From NCBI GenBank assembly GCA_937120475.1, contig CAKZJV010000007.1:1318068-1382067 (forward strand): a DNA stretch of 64,000 nucleotides. The letters are read 5' to 3'. Made by a program: the position numbers and the translations under genes. How positions within the stretch are numbered: the first letter of the stretch is position 1; each line of letters begins with the position of its first letter. Shown piece by piece: positions 62,498 to 64,000 of this stretch. The notes under the pieces were generated by a model. It saw nothing but the letters and a program-made list of their open reading frames with translations, made no database searches and was not told the origin of the DNA. The stretch is from an uncultured Cryomorphaceae bacterium (lineage in GTDB: Bacteria > Bacteroidota > Bacteroidia > Flavobacteriales > Schleiferiaceae).

Positions 62498-63566
62498 TCT
62501 CTTTTAAAGGTTTTGCGGCAAACATAAAATATAAACCCGCCAATACACAGGGTATGCTCAGGTATTGCCCGATGTTCAAAAGCTGCCCCTCTTCAGAAGA
62601 AACCTGGTTCTCCTTCCAGTACTCGATCATAAAACGGAAGCCAAAAATGAGCACCAGGAACAAACCGAAAATAAATCCTTTGCGCTGCGCCAGATTGGCG
62701 TTCAGGAATATGCGATACAGTACCAGGAAAATGAGAAAATAGCCAATGGCCTCATAAATTTGCGTAGGGTTACGCGGGTAACCGATGGCTTTTATGGAGG
62801 CCCGGTTTTCAATGTCTTCGTCCCATTGCAGCTTGGCCCCTGGCTCAATGATGATGTTCTTTTCTTCTTTGTCAAAATCATTAAGGTAAATACGCATGGT
62901 ATTCTCCACCCTTTGCCGGTACAGTTTCTCATCAATCGGCCGGGTATTATCAAATTCCAGCTCCATTTTGTACAGTGGAAACTCAACGGAATCGGTTATA
63001 ATGCTCTCGTTGGTAAGTTTAAAATCTACCGAGGCCAGCTCTTCAAAGCTGTTTAGTAAACGTTCGCGGGTAGGATTGGTAAATACGGTTTCCATGGTAC
63101 TGTTTTCCACCGCACCGTATATCTCACTATTAAACCAATTACCCATACGGATAAGTGCCCCGGCCAGTGCAATGGTAATCACCAGGCGGTCCAACATCCA
63201 AAGTGTAGGCTTTTTCAATACTTTCCGGGAATAGATGATGATGGCAATAATAATGGCCACCACAGCACCATGACTGGCCAGGCCACCTTCCCAAACTTTT
63301 AGTATTTCATGCGGGTGTTTGGAGTAGTAATCCCACTGGTAAAAGAACACATGGCCGAGTCGTGCACCAACAATAGTGGCCACCACCACATAGGTCAATA
63401 AGGTATCCAGCTTTTCCAGGGGAATTCCTTCCTTTCTGAAAATGCGCTTCATCAACAGGTACCCGAGTACAAAACCTGCAGCAAAAAGGAGGCTGTAATA
63501 TCGTAAGGTGAAAAATCCAAGGTCAAGGCCACGGCCCATATCCCAGGTGATCGTCAGTAGGTTCAT
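62490..63566 (-). CDS. lgt: Prolipoprotein diacylglyceryl transferase
   Basis: A 358-residue inner-membrane enzyme that adds diacylglycerol to the lipobox Cys, the first step for all the lipoproteins noted here. Key residues are seen: His99 in GLASHGA, Arg140-Gly142-Asn143-Asn146 in RMGNWFNSEIYG, and Arg265 and Tyr271 in RNPTQIYEA. E. coli Lgt has 291 residues; here the periplasmic head between Gly151 and Arg265 is about 30 residues longer. It heads a two-gene unit with DUF192 downstream. Confidence 0.96.
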   Translation of the reverse strand: MNLLTITWDMGRGLDLGFFTLRYYSLLFAAGFVLGYLLMKRIFRKEGIPLEKLDTLLTYVVVATIVGARLGHVFFYQWDYYSKHPHEILKVWEGGLASHGAVVAIIIAIIIYSRKVLKKPTLWMLDRLVITIALAGALIRMGNWFNSEIYGAVENSTMETVFTNPTRERLLNSFEELASVDFKLTNESIITDSVEFPLYKMELEFDNTRPIDEKLYRQRVENTMRIYLNDFDKEEKNIIIEPGAKLQWDEDIENRASIKAIGYPRNPTQIYEAIGYFLIFLVLYRIFLNANLAQRKGFIFGLFLVLIFGFRFMIEYWKENQVSSEEGQLLNIGQYLSIPCVLAGLYFMFAAKPLKENE

Positions 63567-63626
63567 AGCTCGTGATTGAGGGGGTTAAAATACTAAGTAT
63601 CGCGCAATGCGGCCCAAAGCCTGCGG

Positions 63627-64000
63627 CTAAATTCTGTTCAGGCCGGTTTTGGCCTTTTGATGCAAACCTTCGTAAAACGGAAAGCCTTTAAACGTAAGGG
63701 TTTTTTCGTAATACACGCGGGCCTCCTTCAAATTTCCATTTTCTTCCAACACCGAAGCGAGTTGCAGGGAAGCATTGGCCTGTGGAAAGGTGCTTTCTTC
63801 AAGGGGGAAACTCAAGGCTCTTTTAAAGTATGTAATAGCGGATTGCGCCTCGCGCTTTTCCTGGAATATACGGCCCAGGCGGTAGTAGTATTCCACTTTG
63901 TCTTCCGTTCCGAATTTGCTCAGCATGTTTTCTTTGGAGAGCATATAGGCAGCGGCTTTATCGTACAAGCCACCGTCAAAATAAATTCGTCCTTTAATCA
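63627..64000 (-). CDS. TPR-containing protein, 5' end outside window (partial)
   Basis: The minus strand is open from 63627 to the window edge, so the start is missing. About 124 residues are visible, with TPR signatures (YYYRLGRIFQEKREAQSAITYFKRAL, ASLQLASVLEENGNLKEARVYYEKTL). TPR arrays are protein-binding scaffolds; no enzyme domain is in view. The in-frame TTG at 63968 would be an internal start and is unlikely. Confidence 0.8.
   Translation of the reverse strand, partial: IKGRIYFDGGLYDKAAAYMLSKENMLSKFGTEDKVEYYYRLGRIFQEKREAQSAITYFKRALSFPLEESTFPQANASLQLASVLEENGNLKEARVYYEKTLTFKGFPFYEGLHQKAKTGLNRI

Overview
The window reads as a chromosomal segment of a member of the Bacteroidota, most likely class Flavobacteriia; I cannot place it more finely. 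The signs are: many lipoproteins with Bacteroidota-type lipoboxes, an LruC-domain protein, DUF4476/DUF4920/DUF6702 proteins, a TonB-dependent receptor paired with a surface beta-propeller lipoprotein, a DnaE carrying an N-terminal proofreading exonuclease domain, MetH split into two genes, S16 with an Ala/Glu-rich tail, and repeated matches to the Bacteroidota promoter (TTTG, about 18-21 nt, TAnnTTTG). Genes are dense, on both strands, often overlapping by 1-11 nt. There is no phage, IS element, CRISPR array or plasmid function. This is core genome with a few accessory lipoproteins.

Layout. 1-6640: a truncated DUF58 gene, trxA and dnaE (minus strand), then a DUF2975 membrane protein with a small HTH regulator. 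6670-9904: a cobalamin riboswitch driving a BtuB-like receptor and a BtuG-like propeller lipoprotein. 9914-11845: rpsP-rimM-trmN6. 11852-19191: DinB/YfiT-like protein, saccharopine dehydrogenase-like protein, DUF4476, DUF423, pckA, an alpha/beta hydrolase and PhoH. 19517-21235: LruC lipoprotein. 21305-27674: methionine/SAM island, with metH1-metH2-metF on the minus strand behind a SAM-I riboswitch and metK on the plus strand behind a SAM-II/SAM-V type riboswitch. 27736-28402: a second membrane protein/XRE regulator pair with palindromic operators over its promoter. 28494-33517: ilvE, two periplasmic lipoproteins (DUF4920 and a CxxCH protein), mnmD, a Nudix hydrolase, hypotheticals and a TIGR01777 epimerase. 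33569-39338: rpsT cotranscribed with tRNA-Glu, a hypothetical, proS, a Gly/Trp-rich lipoprotein and a FadL-like outer-membrane protein. 39434-46593: a large BNR/VPS10-like secreted protein, folE-cysS-yidD and a PD40 propeller lipoprotein. 46586-50061: the overlapping operon gpmI-HAD-map-methyltransferase. 50202-54715: mostly unrecognised lipoproteins and small proteins. 54716-54980: a cluster of structured interspersed repeats. 54998-57671: AlkD-like, PepE and a sialidase-fold protein. 57775-64000: DUF6702, HupE/UreJ, M1 peptidase, NlpC/P60, DUF192, lgt and a truncated TPR protein.

How parts fit. The cobalamin uptake pair supplies the cofactor for cobalamin-dependent methionine synthase; MetF makes its methyl donor and MetK consumes its product. 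Three riboswitches (one cobalamin, two of different SAM classes) therefore bear on one metabolic loop within about 20 kb. The candidates closest to an undescribed system are the two membrane-protein/HTH pairs with repeat operators, and the compact metK leader, where several mutually exclusive hairpins can be drawn.
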